Positions 45,702-54,423 are shown, counted from the stretch's first letter. The stretch: DNA of 64,000 bases from Hydromicrobium sp964517765 (GCA_964517765.1 CAZFEN010000003.1:22456-86455); one strand, 5' to 3'. The notes: generated by a model from the letters alone, not told the origin. Program-made: numbers and translations.

Positions 45702-45813
45702 CTTTTTTTCACTCCCTATATTTGTAACAACTTTATAACACTAAAAATGTTTTGATAATTATATCATTATTTTATTCTTTTTTAAAAAATAAAATTCTAA
45801 AAAATTTTTAAAA

Positions 45814-47472
45814 TTATTTTAATACTGCCCCTTTTGCTGCCGAAGATACCAGCCTTGAATATCTGGCAAGATAACCTTCTTTTATCTTAGCTTCCGGGGG
45901 GTACCAGTTTTTCATTCTTTCTTTGATTTCCTCATCACTGACAAGGAGATTTATCTTTTTTTCAGGTATATTTATTTCAATTATATCTTCTTCCTTTACA
46001 ATACAGATCGGACCCCCTGCCTGAGCTTCAGGTGATATGTGACCAATAGAAGCTCCTCTTGTGGCGCCGGAAAATCTTCCGTCTGTAATCAGGGCAACTT
46101 CTTTATCCAGTCCCATTCCTGCTATGGCCGATGTTGGGGCAAGCATTTCTCTCATTCCGGGTCCCCCTCTGGGACCTTCATATCTTATTACTACTACATC
46201 TCCGGAATTTATTTTTCCGTCCATTATAGCTTCAAGAGCTTCTTCTTCGCTATCAAATACCCTCGCTTTTCCTTTATGATTATACATCGAAGGATCCACG
46301 GCTGATTTTTTGACAACACACCCATCGGGTGCGAGATTCCCGTATAATATTGCGATACCCCCGTCCTTTAAATAAGGATCCGAAACTTCTCTTATGACCT
46401 CTTTATTTATAATATCTGCCCCGTATATATTATCTTTTACTTTTTTACCACTTACAGTTTGTAAGTCGCCATTTATCAGATTATTTTTTAAAAGCTCATT
46501 CATAACCGCTTCTACTCCGCCGGCCCCGTATAGATCTTCCATATGATGTTTACCTGCAGGGCTTATTCTGCATAAATTAGGAGTCCTTCCGCTTATTTCA
46601 TTTACAAGATCCAGAGTAAATACGATTCCTGCTTCATTAGCAATTGCAGGTAGATGCAGAACAGTATTTGTTGAGCACCCAAGTGCCATATCGACCGCAA
46701 GCGCGTTTTTTACTGCATCTATGGTTACTATATCTCTTGGTTTTATATTATTATTAACAAGATCCATGATCTTGATTCCTGTAGTTTTTGCCAGCCTTAA
46801 TCTTTTAGAATAATAAGAAGGGATGGTCCCATTTCCCGTAAGTCCCAGCCCTATTGCTTCCGAAAGACAGTTCATTGAATTTGCTGTGAACATTCCCGAG
46901 CAGCTTCCGCAGGTGGGACATGCTTCCTCTTCTATTGACTTTAAATCTTCCTCCGTATATTCACCTTTATTATATTTACCGATAGCTTCATAACATGTAC
47001 TGTAATCAATGCGTTCACCTTTGAATTCACCCGACAGCATGGGCCCTCCGCTTATTAAAATGGCTGGAATATTTAACCTTAATGCCGCCATCATCATCCC
47101 GGGAACAATTTTATCGCAGGAGGATATAAGTACCAGACCATCAAAAGGATGTGCCATGGATACTGCTTCTATGCTGTCTGCTATTATCTCTCTGGTGGCC
47201 AGGGAATACTTCATCCCGATATGATTCATCGCCACTCCATCACATACGCCTATTGTAGAGAATTCCTGGGGAGTGCCCCCGCCAATCCTTATTCCTGCTT
47301 TTACTGCTTTCGCAATACTCTCAAGATGCATATGACCGGGAATCAATTCATTTTCCGAATTGACAACTCCGATTATAGGCTTCTCTATTTCTTCATCGGT
47401 ATATCCCAGGGATTTAAAAATAGATCTGTGGGGCAGCCTTTCGACTCCTTTTTTCATTATATCGCTTCTCAA
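45814..47472 (-). CDS. ilvD: Dihydroxy-acid dehydratase
   Basis: Iron-sulfur dehydratase forming 2-oxoisovalerate and 3-methyl-2-oxovalerate. The 552 residues carry the family cluster cysteines in ISSCDKIVPGMM and EEACPTCGSCSGMFTANSMN, plus the C-terminal DGRFSGATRGASIGHISPEA. The start is a TTG (47470-47472) 4 bases after AGGAGG, giving the usual MRSDIMKKGVERLPHRS N-terminus. It is the first gene of the branched-chain cluster and is preceded by a promoter and palindrome. Confidence 0.97.
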   Translation of the reverse strand: MRSDIMKKGVERLPHRSIFKSLGYTDEEIEKPIIGVVNSENELIPGHMHLESIAKAVKAGIRIGGGTPQEFSTIGVCDGVAMNHIGMKYSLATREIIADSIEAVSMAHPFDGLVLISSCDKIVPGMMMAALRLNIPAILISGGPMLSGEFKGERIDYSTCYEAIGKYNKGEYTEEDLKSIEEEACPTCGSCSGMFTANSMNCLSEAIGLGLTGNGTIPSYYSKRLRLAKTTGIKIMDLVNNNIKPRDIVTIDAVKNALAVDMALGCSTNTVLHLPAIANEAGIVFTLDLVNEISGRTPNLCRISPAGKHHMEDLYGAGGVEAVMNELLKNNLINGDLQTVSGKKVKDNIYGADIINKEVIREVSDPYLKDGGIAILYGNLAPDGCVVKKSAVDPSMYNHKGKARVFDSEEEALEAIMDGKINSGDVVVIRYEGPRGGPGMREMLAPTSAIAGMGLDKEVALITDGRFSGATRGASIGHISPEAQAGGPICIVKEEDIIEINIPEKKINLLVSDEEIKERMKNWYPPEAKIKEGYLARYSRLVSSAAKGAVLK

Positions 47473-47497
47473 TTTTCCTCCTGTCCTCTAAAATTTA

Positions 47498-47526
47498 TTT
47501 ATAATATATTTAAACAATATAACCAA
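47498..47526 (-). promoter_or_regulatory. Promoter of the ilvD cluster
   Basis: Minus strand: -35 TTGGTT (47526-47521), 17-base spacer, -10 TATAAA (47503-47498), with the expected start about 18 bases before the ilvD TTG start codon. The short leader leaves no room for a T-box or leader-peptide attenuator at this promoter. Confidence 0.6.
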
Positions 47527-47527
47527 T

Positions 47528-47539
47528 AATCTCGAGATT
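47528..47539. promoter_or_regulatory. Candidate operator: perfect 12-bp palindrome next to the ilvD -35
   Basis: AATCTCGAGATT is a perfect palindrome one base upstream of the -35 box. That is the position expected for an activator, or for a repressor that blocks polymerase. It stands out because of its central CTCGAG in an AT-rich gap. No regulator gene is adjacent. Confidence 0.5.
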
Positions 47540-47552
47540 CTTATTAAGGATA

Positions 47553-47592
47553 TTACAGGATTATTAGGTTAAGGTAAATTACAATCCTGTAA
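47553..47592. repeat. 10-bp inverted repeat upstream of the ilvD promoter
   Basis: TTACAGGATT (47553-47562) and AATCCTGTAA (47583-47592) are perfect inverted copies separated by 20 bases. Neither strand has a following T run, so it is not a terminator. It lies upstream of the promoter and could be a second regulator site or a leader stem for a more distal promoter. The rest of the 428-base gap (47473-47900) holds the promoter, the palindrome, this repeat, the terminator at 47810-47851 and otherwise featureless AT-rich DNA. Confidence 0.45.
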
Positions 47593-47809
47593 CTAGGATA
47601 GAATACCCACTGAAGCCAGTAGACCGATTAGAATTAAAGGAATACAAACAAAAAGAGAAGTAATATTTACTTTATTACATGTAAAATGAGTGTTTAAGAA
47701 GCTATTTTTAAGTTTTTTAGTAAAAATATACTTATTTGTATTCATAATAGTCATCGAAAATTTATTTGAAGAAACATGATAACATAGATACTTTACTAAA
47801 ACAATTAAA

Positions 47810-47851
47810 AATTTACAGGGCTTAAACCTCCCCGGCTAAACCCTGTAAATT
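47810..47851 (-). terminator. Terminator of the protease lipoprotein gene
   Basis: 11-bp stem AATTTACAGGG/CCCTGTAAATT (47810-47820 with 47841-47851) with a 20-base loop, followed on the minus strand by TTTT and further T-rich sequence, 50 bases past the stop of the S1C-like gene. Confidence 0.75.
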
Positions 47852-47900
47852 CAATCATTTATTAATACTTCTGATATTTATCTAAATCTTATGATATTTG

Positions 47901-49052
47901 TTATTCAGAAGAAACTCCCGGTTCTATAATTTTAACTTCCGTCCCCTCCTTGAACTCAACATCTTCACCTTTATTTATAGCTTCCTGCGCCTTCGACCTG
48001 TATTCCTGAGCCTGGAGATGTTTCTGATTCAGGTTCAGCACACTATTAAAGTGCTTTATGGCTTCCGTATAATATTTTAATCTGTACATAACAAGCCCCT
48101 GCCTGAACTCTTCGTCTACCATACCCTGTTTATTGGTAACACCATTTCTGCTCAATATCTCTTTTATATCATTACTGGGTCTTAAGTAATTATTGGTCTC
48201 GTCTGTGAACATGGTAAATATTCCCACAACCTGACCGTTAGAATTTAGAACAGGTCCTCCGCTGTTTCCCGGTCTGGCATCCCCCTGGACCTGAAGGACT
48301 TCCGTACCGCTCAACATCAGCCTTCCACTTATATTACCGTTCGTTATTGTAGGATTCAGTACATTCTCCTGACCTATATCGGATGTCCACGGATATCCTA
48401 TTATTGTAAGATTATCCTGTACTTCCACCATCGAAGAGTCCCCGACCATTGCACCTGAAAGAGCTTTACCTGTCTGCGGTTGAATTTTTATAAGGGCAAT
48501 ATCTCTCTGGTCCCAGCCACTGAAATCTATTACCTCGGCTCTGATAAAAGTCTCGTTGTCTGCAGGATTGTCGGGTATTCCAGAACTTGCAGCATTGAAC
48601 TGTACATAAACCTCTCTATCGTAGGAACCGCCTTCAAATCCCTCGACCCTTATGTTCTCATATGCCCAGTTCCAGTCGGCATCCAGCCAGTCATCCAGCT
48701 GGCTGCCATAAGTTTCGGTCAAATAGGTGTATATCAGATCATATTTGAAATCCACTTCGCTGACCTCAACCATGTGTCCAGCTGTGATTATATGGCCCGT
48801 ATCGGGATTTACGCAAAAACCTGTTCCATTAAAAGCTTCATAATAAGCATCGCTCCATACGTTATCCCAGGGATCAAGAACATACCCCCAATAATAAGTA
48901 GTTATAAAACAAACCGAGGGTTGAGTTAAAATCACCTGGTCCTGAGAAGTAAGTTCATATGAAACACTCTTTTCTTCACAGCCCATGCATGAAAAACTGA
49001 TCACAAATATCAGAATCAGACATAACAACAACCATTTAAATTTTTTACCCAT
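47901..49052 (-). CDS. Secreted trypsin-like (S1C-type) serine protease lipoprotein with TPR tail
   Basis: Exported protease of 383 residues from the ATG at 49050-49052. A longer TTG-started frame to 49082 exists, but the AAGGATGGGGTG site favours the shorter form. A basic start and a hydrophobic stretch end at Cys22/Cys25, which suggests a lipoprotein, though the lipobox is not canonical. The trypsin-like triad is His93 (ITAGH), Asp184 (RDIALIKI) and Ser264 (GNSGGP). Instead of the usual PDZ domain, the C-terminus has a tetratricopeptide-like helical repeat (EEFRQGLVMYRLKYYTEAIKHFN in parts). It lies downstream of bshA and probably acts outside the membrane. Confidence 0.88.
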   Translation of the reverse strand: MGKKFKWLLLCLILIFVISFSCMGCEEKSVSYELTSQDQVILTQPSVCFITTYYWGYVLDPWDNVWSDAYYEAFNGTGFCVNPDTGHIITAGHMVEVSEVDFKYDLIYTYLTETYGSQLDDWLDADWNWAYENIRVEGFEGGSYDREVYVQFNAASSGIPDNPADNETFIRAEVIDFSGWDQRDIALIKIQPQTGKALSGAMVGDSSMVEVQDNLTIIGYPWTSDIGQENVLNPTITNGNISGRLMLSGTEVLQVQGDARPGNSGGPVLNSNGQVVGIFTMFTDETNNYLRPSNDIKEILSRNGVTNKQGMVDEEFRQGLVMYRLKYYTEAIKHFNSVLNLNQKHLQAQEYRSKAQEAINKGEDVEFKEGTEVKIIEPGVSSE

Positions 49053-49238
49053 TTTCACCCCATCCTTATTATTAAAATACAAATTTTTATTAGTATATAA
49101 ATAATATATTTAATTATATTTTCTTTTAGCTGCTTAGTCAATAAATATATTAAATTATTATTATATTTTCAATAATACTTATTATAAATATTTTTTATAA
49201 AAAAATATAAAAATAAATATTTTTAAATAATAATTATA

Positions 49239-50354
49239 TTAGTTATTTAAAATTCTTGTATAATATTCAATATACTTTGGTACTATCAATTTGCTATCAA
49301 AAAATTTAGCTCTTTTTCTGGCCTCTAAACCCATTTCTAATCGGATTTCCTTACTTTCAAGTATTTTCACGGCTGCTTCACTCATAGAATCGATATCTCC
49401 AGGATCAAATAAATAACCTGATTTCCCATTTTCAATTACTTCTTTTAGTCCCCCTACATTTGTTCCGATAACAGGAACCCCGCAGCTTAATGCTTCCAGT
49501 GCAGAAAGTCCGAAACCCTCACTTTTCGAAGGCAGCATATAAACATCACTGATATTAAGAAGCGGGATTATGTTTTCCTGGACGCCAAGGAAAAACGCAC
49601 TACTGCCCAGATTGAATTTACACACAAGATCCCTGATCTTGCACATATCGGGTCCATCGCCCACAAGAAGCAATTTACTTTTTACTTCTTTGCTTACTTT
49701 CTGGAATACTTTAACAATATTCTCTATTCTCTTAACCGGTCTGAAATTGGAAATATGTATAATTACTTTTTCATCCGGATCAACAAATTCCATATTTTCT
49801 CTGTTTTTTGATGTCCTTTTATACTTTTCGGTATCTACAAAATTATAAATCACTTCCATTTTTTTATTTGTCCTGAAAATCTTTTGAGTCGTTTCTTTCA
49901 GATAATTTGAGACACAGGTAACACCATCACTTTCCTCTATGCTGAATTTGGTAATTCTATAAAAAGACTGATGGTTACCAACAAGCGTGATGTCAGTTCC
50001 ATGCAAAGTAGTTATAAATCTGATCCTGCTCCCTATTATTTTCTTTGCCAGATAAGCTGAAGTCGCATGAGGCATAGCGTAATGCACGTGAAGAAGGTCC
50101 AATTTTTCGGATTCTATGACTTCAGCCATTTTTGCACTCAATGAAAGACTGTAAGGAGGATACTTAAAAAGTGAGTATTCCATGGTTTCTACTTCATGAA
50201 AAAAAATATTCCTGTAAAACCTGCTCAACCTGAACGGAAGGCGATAGCTTATGAAATGTATATTGTGCCCTCTTTTTGCAAGTTCGATACCCAGTTCGGC
50301 AGCTATTGCTCCACTGCCTCCGTAAGTCGGATAACAGGTCATTCCTATGTTCAT
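49239..50354 (-). CDS. bshA: Bacillithiol synthesis glycosyltransferase BshA
   Basis: GT4-family enzyme that joins UDP-GlcNAc and L-malate to give GlcNAc-malate, the first bacillithiol intermediate. The 371 residues open with MNIGMTCYPTYGGSGAIAAEL, of which CYPTYGGSG is the BshA signature, and continue with LLHVHYAMPHATSAYLAKK and the sugar-nucleotide segment PSKSEGFGLSALEALSCG. The specific malate-type N-terminus and the adjacent bshB and bshC genes make the assignment firm. It is the last of the three bsh genes, 89 bases after bshB. Confidence 0.95.
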   Translation of the reverse strand: MNIGMTCYPTYGGSGAIAAELGIELAKRGHNIHFISYRLPFRLSRFYRNIFFHEVETMEYSLFKYPPYSLSLSAKMAEVIESEKLDLLHVHYAMPHATSAYLAKKIIGSRIRFITTLHGTDITLVGNHQSFYRITKFSIEESDGVTCVSNYLKETTQKIFRTNKKMEVIYNFVDTEKYKRTSKNRENMEFVDPDEKVIIHISNFRPVKRIENIVKVFQKVSKEVKSKLLLVGDGPDMCKIRDLVCKFNLGSSAFFLGVQENIIPLLNISDVYMLPSKSEGFGLSALEALSCGVPVIGTNVGGLKEVIENGKSGYLFDPGDIDSMSEAAVKILESKEIRLEMGLEARKRAKFFDSKLIVPKYIEYYTRILNN

Positions 50355-50396
50355 ATATTCTTCTCGCTATCTACTCAGGGGGTCACGGATTTAAAA

Positions 50397-50426
50397 ATAA
50401 ACCGGTCTGGTTTATAGATAAACCGG
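50397..50426 (-). promoter_or_regulatory. Mutually exclusive hairpins between bshB and bshA (attenuator-like)
   Basis: Read on the minus strand, three segments follow one another: CCGGTTTAT (50426-50418), ATAAACC (50415-50409) and CCGGTTTAT (50405-50397). Segment 2 can pair with segment 1, or with segment 3; the latter stem is followed at once by TTTTT, which makes a small terminator. This is the geometry of an attenuator, though the stems are short. Confidence 0.45.
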
Positions 50427-50443
50427 ATTCATTTCTATACTTT

Positions 50444-51184
50444 TTACTTCAAATACTTAAAAAATTCAAGAGGATCATCGATTCTTATACCGGATTCCAT
50501 ATAATATGGTTCCCCGTATTCTGCCTTTACTTTTAATCCCGAGCATTGATGCCTGCTGTTTACTATATTAAAGAAATACCTGGAAGCTATATGGGTAATT
50601 TCTTCTTTTGGGACATCGCTGTAGAACTGGGACGCATAAGCAGCGACCGCACTGGATTTTTGTTTATAATACTGGCTTATATCTACTATAAAACTGGGTT
50701 TGAATTCATAATGAAGCATATAACTTATCACTGCATAGGGTCTGTGATTGTCGAGACCGGTTTTAAATTTCCTGAGGCCGGAGATAAAAATAGCATCTTT
50801 TAGCAACTTGTGGGAATTTTCATGATCGGGATGTCTGTCTTTCCAGAAAGGTATGAGCACAAGATCAGGCCTGTACTTTCTTATGGAATTTATCACCTTC
50901 AATCTGCTTTCAGGATCGTTATTGATATTTCCGTCTTCAAGTCCCAGATTTTCTCTGATATCCAATCCCAGGATCTTCGATGCTTCTTTTGTTTCTTTTT
51001 CTCTGGTCTCAAGGTCACCGTTAGTGGAAAGCTCAGCTCTGGTAAGATCTATTATTCCTGTGCTGTAACCTTTATCTTTTAATTTTAAGAGAAGCCCTCC
51101 GCAGCCCATTTCTGCATCATCCGGGTGAGGGCTGAAAGCAATTACATCTATTTTAATCACATCTATCATATTTACTTTTTCCAC
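50444..51184 (-). CDS. bshB1: Bacillithiol deacetylase BshB1
   Basis: LmbE-like zinc deacetylase that removes acetate from GlcNAc-malate. The 246 residues show the zinc motif SPHPDDAEMGCGG (His20, Asp22-Asp23), LTRAELSTNGDLETREKE, and RHPDHENSHKLL with the third zinc His. The GTG at 51184 gives the frame used here; an ATG at 51167-51169 is an equally possible start. It starts 8 bases after bshC. The pairing with bshA and bshC supports BshB over a mycothiol or GlcNAc-PI deacetylase. Confidence 0.92.
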   Translation of the reverse strand: MEKVNMIDVIKIDVIAFSPHPDDAEMGCGGLLLKLKDKGYSTGIIDLTRAELSTNGDLETREKETKEASKILGLDIRENLGLEDGNINNDPESRLKVINSIRKYRPDLVLIPFWKDRHPDHENSHKLLKDAIFISGLRKFKTGLDNHRPYAVISYMLHYEFKPSFIVDISQYYKQKSSAVAAYASQFYSDVPKEEITHIASRYFFNIVNSRHQCSGLKVKAEYGEPYYMESGIRIDDPLEFFKYLK

Positions 51185-51191
51185 TTATCTT

Positions 51192-52856
51192 CTAAATAAT
51201 TTCCAAAAATTTATGTGAAAAATCCATTGGCTTTATGGCAGAATCTATATCATTTAAAAACTCAAATCCATATTTATTCAGATAACTGAATATATTAATC
51301 TCACGCTCCTGTAAATTACCATTCGGAAATATATTTGTATAAATTTTCTTTACACTTTCTACAACAAATTCATCCTGTTTTTTTAACCCGGAATATAGTT
51401 TCTTGTTGAGAACCTTTATCTCTTTTTTTAAATTTCTTTTAATTCTATCAAAAGAATCCGAAATATTCATTTCAATATCTAAAAATGCTTTTTCCAGTTT
51501 CTCAAGTCTTTCACTGATATCTTTTTCCAGATCCAGCATTGACCCTTCCAGATCGATCTCCATTCTCTTGCTTATTATTTGTTTCGTTATCTCTTCTTCG
51601 TCCGGGACTAACATTGCATCGGTAATTTTAAACTTTTTAAAAAGTTTCCTTATTTTCCTTTCGATTATAGTTGCAGAAAATCTTGGATATATTACCGGCA
51701 TTTTTAAACCATAAAGATCATATAGGGGTCTTAACTGAGCAAAGTAACTTATTTCCCCTGGTCCGCAAATCGAACATAAAACCGGCAGCAGACTATCCTG
51801 AAACAAAGGTCTTAATGCTGCATTCAGGCTAATACCTGCCGGACTACTTGCTATTAAATCCCAGAATTCCTTTTTGTTATACACTTTATTTCCAATCTTA
51901 AATGAATCTTCACCATCCGGGTATATTCTTTTCCTTGTGCCGCCCTCACAATAGAAAAAATCAAGTATTTCCGCTGCTGAGTTTAACTGGCTGTGATAAC
52001 CGCTGCTATTTAATTCTTCACCAGTTGAGTTTATGAGACCGCTTATCTTGTTATGATTATTTACATCAGATTTCAGCAGGTCCTGACCTGATTTCTTTAG
52101 ATTATTATCAGCGGGATCTATAATAACAAGGCCATGATCCGAAAACATCCTGGTAACCACACCTGAAAAAAAAGCAGCAATATTTAACCTGCCGCCGCTA
52201 CTTGAACAATTCTTCATGATATCCGATAGACTATTTTTTAAAAAATTGATAATTCCGGATTTAAAACCAGTCGGGTAAAGAAGATCCTCAAGTCTTTTAA
52301 TCATATCCTTTAATCTGTCTTCCGGAAGATCGATATCCGAGTATCTTGTCTTCCTGTCAAAACCTGAAAGATCAAGTTTAATATTTAAAATCTCACCATT
52401 AATTATATTAAGATTATCGACCTGATCTGCGCTGTCATCATCAGATGCGTTCCAGAAACATGGAATCACCGGTATCTCTAATTCCCTGTGAAAAAAATTA
52501 CTCAATTTCAATATGGTCAGTATCTTAAATATCATAAACAGAGGACCTGTCAAAAAACCGGGTTGCTGTCCGCCTATTATTACCACTGATTTCCTGTTTT
52601 TAAGTTTATCTATATTTTCTAAGGTTTTTTGGCTGCAGCCAATCTTTTTATTGTAATTTTCTAATATGCTGCAAATTTCTGTCCTTTTTTTTTCATCATA
52701 GTCCGCTTTAATATCAAAAACTCTTTTTTTATAACTTTTTATATCCCTGTAATCATATTCATAAAATTTACTGATATTTTTATAATCAAAAATATAATCC
52801 AGGAGCAGTTTATTATAATAAAATTTCGCGGTCCTTATTTCTTTTGATTCGATCAT
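51192..52856 (-). CDS. bshC: Bacillithiol synthase BshC (cysteine-adding)
   Basis: Adds cysteine to GlcN-malate to complete bacillithiol. The 554 residues have the BshC pattern: VVIIGGQQPGFLTGPLFMIFK (in parts GGQQPGFLTGP and LFMIFK), CFWNASDDDSADQVDN (the HDWxE-like segment is diverged to NASDDDSAD), and a long C-terminal coiled-coil region at about 420-500. It is the first gene of bshC-bshB-bshA and is divergent from the mnmA fusion. The nucleotide-site substitution is a visible oddity; the overall length and context remain consistent with BshC. Confidence 0.9.
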   Translation of the reverse strand: MIESKEIRTAKFYYNKLLLDYIFDYKNISKFYEYDYRDIKSYKKRVFDIKADYDEKKRTEICSILENYNKKIGCSQKTLENIDKLKNRKSVVIIGGQQPGFLTGPLFMIFKILTILKLSNFFHRELEIPVIPCFWNASDDDSADQVDNLNIINGEILNIKLDLSGFDRKTRYSDIDLPEDRLKDMIKRLEDLLYPTGFKSGIINFLKNSLSDIMKNCSSSGGRLNIAAFFSGVVTRMFSDHGLVIIDPADNNLKKSGQDLLKSDVNNHNKISGLINSTGEELNSSGYHSQLNSAAEILDFFYCEGGTRKRIYPDGEDSFKIGNKVYNKKEFWDLIASSPAGISLNAALRPLFQDSLLPVLCSICGPGEISYFAQLRPLYDLYGLKMPVIYPRFSATIIERKIRKLFKKFKITDAMLVPDEEEITKQIISKRMEIDLEGSMLDLEKDISERLEKLEKAFLDIEMNISDSFDRIKRNLKKEIKVLNKKLYSGLKKQDEFVVESVKKIYTNIFPNGNLQEREINIFSYLNKYGFEFLNDIDSAIKPMDFSHKFLEII

Positions 52857-52953
52857 TTAAATATAAAAACTTATTAAATAAAAAACTAACCTGTATAATA
52901 TTTTACATATTATCGTATAATTATCCATGCAATAAATAGTCATCATAAGAAAA

Positions 52954-54423
52954 TTGAACTCAAATTTAACATTGCATTTTAAAAAACCATTTAATGTCGG
53001 AGAAATATTTCATCCTGACGCTTCAGGCAGCAGTGGAGGAATCAATTGCTCCGAGAACATAAAACTAAAGGCAAGAATAGATAAAAATATAATCAGCGAT
53101 ATAAAATTTAAGGCATTTGGCTGTAATTATACCATTGCCGCAGCCAGTTATCTTACCACTCTGATTAAAAACAGGGATATTCTCAGGTCCGCTCTCATAA
53201 CCGGAAAAGAATTGGAAAAACATCTTGGAAAATTTCCAGCAGGTAAAAAATATGTGCTTAATATAGCTATAAATGCTCTTAACAACCTGATCAGCGACTA
53301 TATTTCAAAATCTCATAATGGAAGTATTTATGAAAAAAACACCAAAAGAGTTGCAGTTGCCATGAGCGGAGGAATCGACAGTTCAATGGCCGCCAAACTT
53401 TTAAAAGACGATGGATGGGAAGTAATCGGCATCACAATGAAATTGCTTCCCGATGATTTTTACTGGAAGAATAATACAAAGACCTGTTGTTCCCTTGAAG
53501 ACATAAAAACAGCAAGAAAAGTATCTCTCAAACTCGATATTCCGCATATTGTAATAAACTTTGTGGGTCCATTTGAAGAAAATATAATAAATCCGTTTTG
53601 TATGGAATATCAAAAGGGCCATACCCCCAATCCCTGCGTGGAATGTAATAAATACATCAAATTTGGAGCACTTCTGGAAAAAACAAAAACTCTTGGTGCA
53701 AGTTATCTGGCTACCGGCCATTACTGCAGGATCGAAAAATCACTCTGTAGCGGACTATTTGAAATTAAAAAAGGAATCGATAAAAGCAAGGACCAGAGTT
53801 ATGTATTATGGAAACTCAATCAAGATCAACTATCGATGATAAAGACTCCGATAGGAATCTTTACTAAAGACTATATAAAAAAAGAAACCGGAAAGATTTT
53901 CTCTTTTTTAAAAAAGAGAAGTGAGAGTCAGGACATTTGTTTTATACCTGAGAATAATTATCATTCATTTCTGGCATCAAAACTCCGGAATATAAAGCAA
54001 GGAACAATTTTAAATACCAGAGGGGAAATTATCGGAACACATAAAGGATATCCTTTTTATACTGTGGGCCAGAGAAAAGGCATGGGTATAAGCCATTCAA
54101 AACCACTATACGTAAAAGAAATAATACCGGAAAAAAATATCATTATAGCAGGTGAAGAAAAAGATATTTTACAGAGATCTTTGAAGGTCAAAGATATCAA
54201 TTTTATTGCCGGCAGTCCCCCCGGAAACAATTTCAAATCAATGGTTAAAATAAGATACAGCTTTAAGGAAACCCCTGCTGAAATAAAAATCGAAAATAAA
54301 AAAACATCCACTATTACATTCGATACTCCGCAAAAAGCTGTTACACCCGGACAATCGGCAGTTTTTTATATCGATGATACCCTGATAGGAGGAGGAGTAA
54401 TCATGAAATCTTTAAAATCTTAG
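52954..54423 (+). CDS. mnmA: IscU/NifU-like domain fused to tRNA 2-thiouridylase MnmA
   Basis: A 489-residue two-domain protein. Residues 1-118 look like an IscU/NifU scaffold: FKKPFNVGEIFHPD, GGINCSENIKLK and DIKFKAFGCNYTIAAASYLT. Cys32 and Cys57 match the first two scaffold cysteines, while the third is lost (Lys-Tyr-Val at 99-101) and the Asp after the first Cys is changed. Residues 131-489 are MnmA, which adds sulfur to U34 of Lys, Glu and Gln tRNAs: PP-loop AMSGGIDSS (136-144), TPNPCVEC with Cys228, and SQDIC with Cys329. The start is a TTG with a weak ribosome site; an in-frame stop shortly upstream limits alternatives. Confidence 0.92.
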   Translation: MNSNLTLHFKKPFNVGEIFHPDASGSSGGINCSENIKLKARIDKNIISDIKFKAFGCNYTIAAASYLTTLIKNRDILRSALITGKELEKHLGKFPAGKKYVLNIAINALNNLISDYISKSHNGSIYEKNTKRVAVAMSGGIDSSMAAKLLKDDGWEVIGITMKLLPDDFYWKNNTKTCCSLEDIKTARKVSLKLDIPHIVINFVGPFEENIINPFCMEYQKGHTPNPCVECNKYIKFGALLEKTKTLGASYLATGHYCRIEKSLCSGLFEIKKGIDKSKDQSYVLWKLNQDQLSMIKTPIGIFTKDYIKKETGKIFSFLKKRSESQDICFIPENNYHSFLASKLRNIKQGTILNTRGEIIGTHKGYPFYTVGQRKGMGISHSKPLYVKEIIPEKNIIIAGEEKDILQRSLKVKDINFIAGSPPGNNFKSMVKIRYSFKETPAEIKIENKKTSTITFDTPQKAVTPGQSAVFYIDDTLIGGGVIMKSLKS

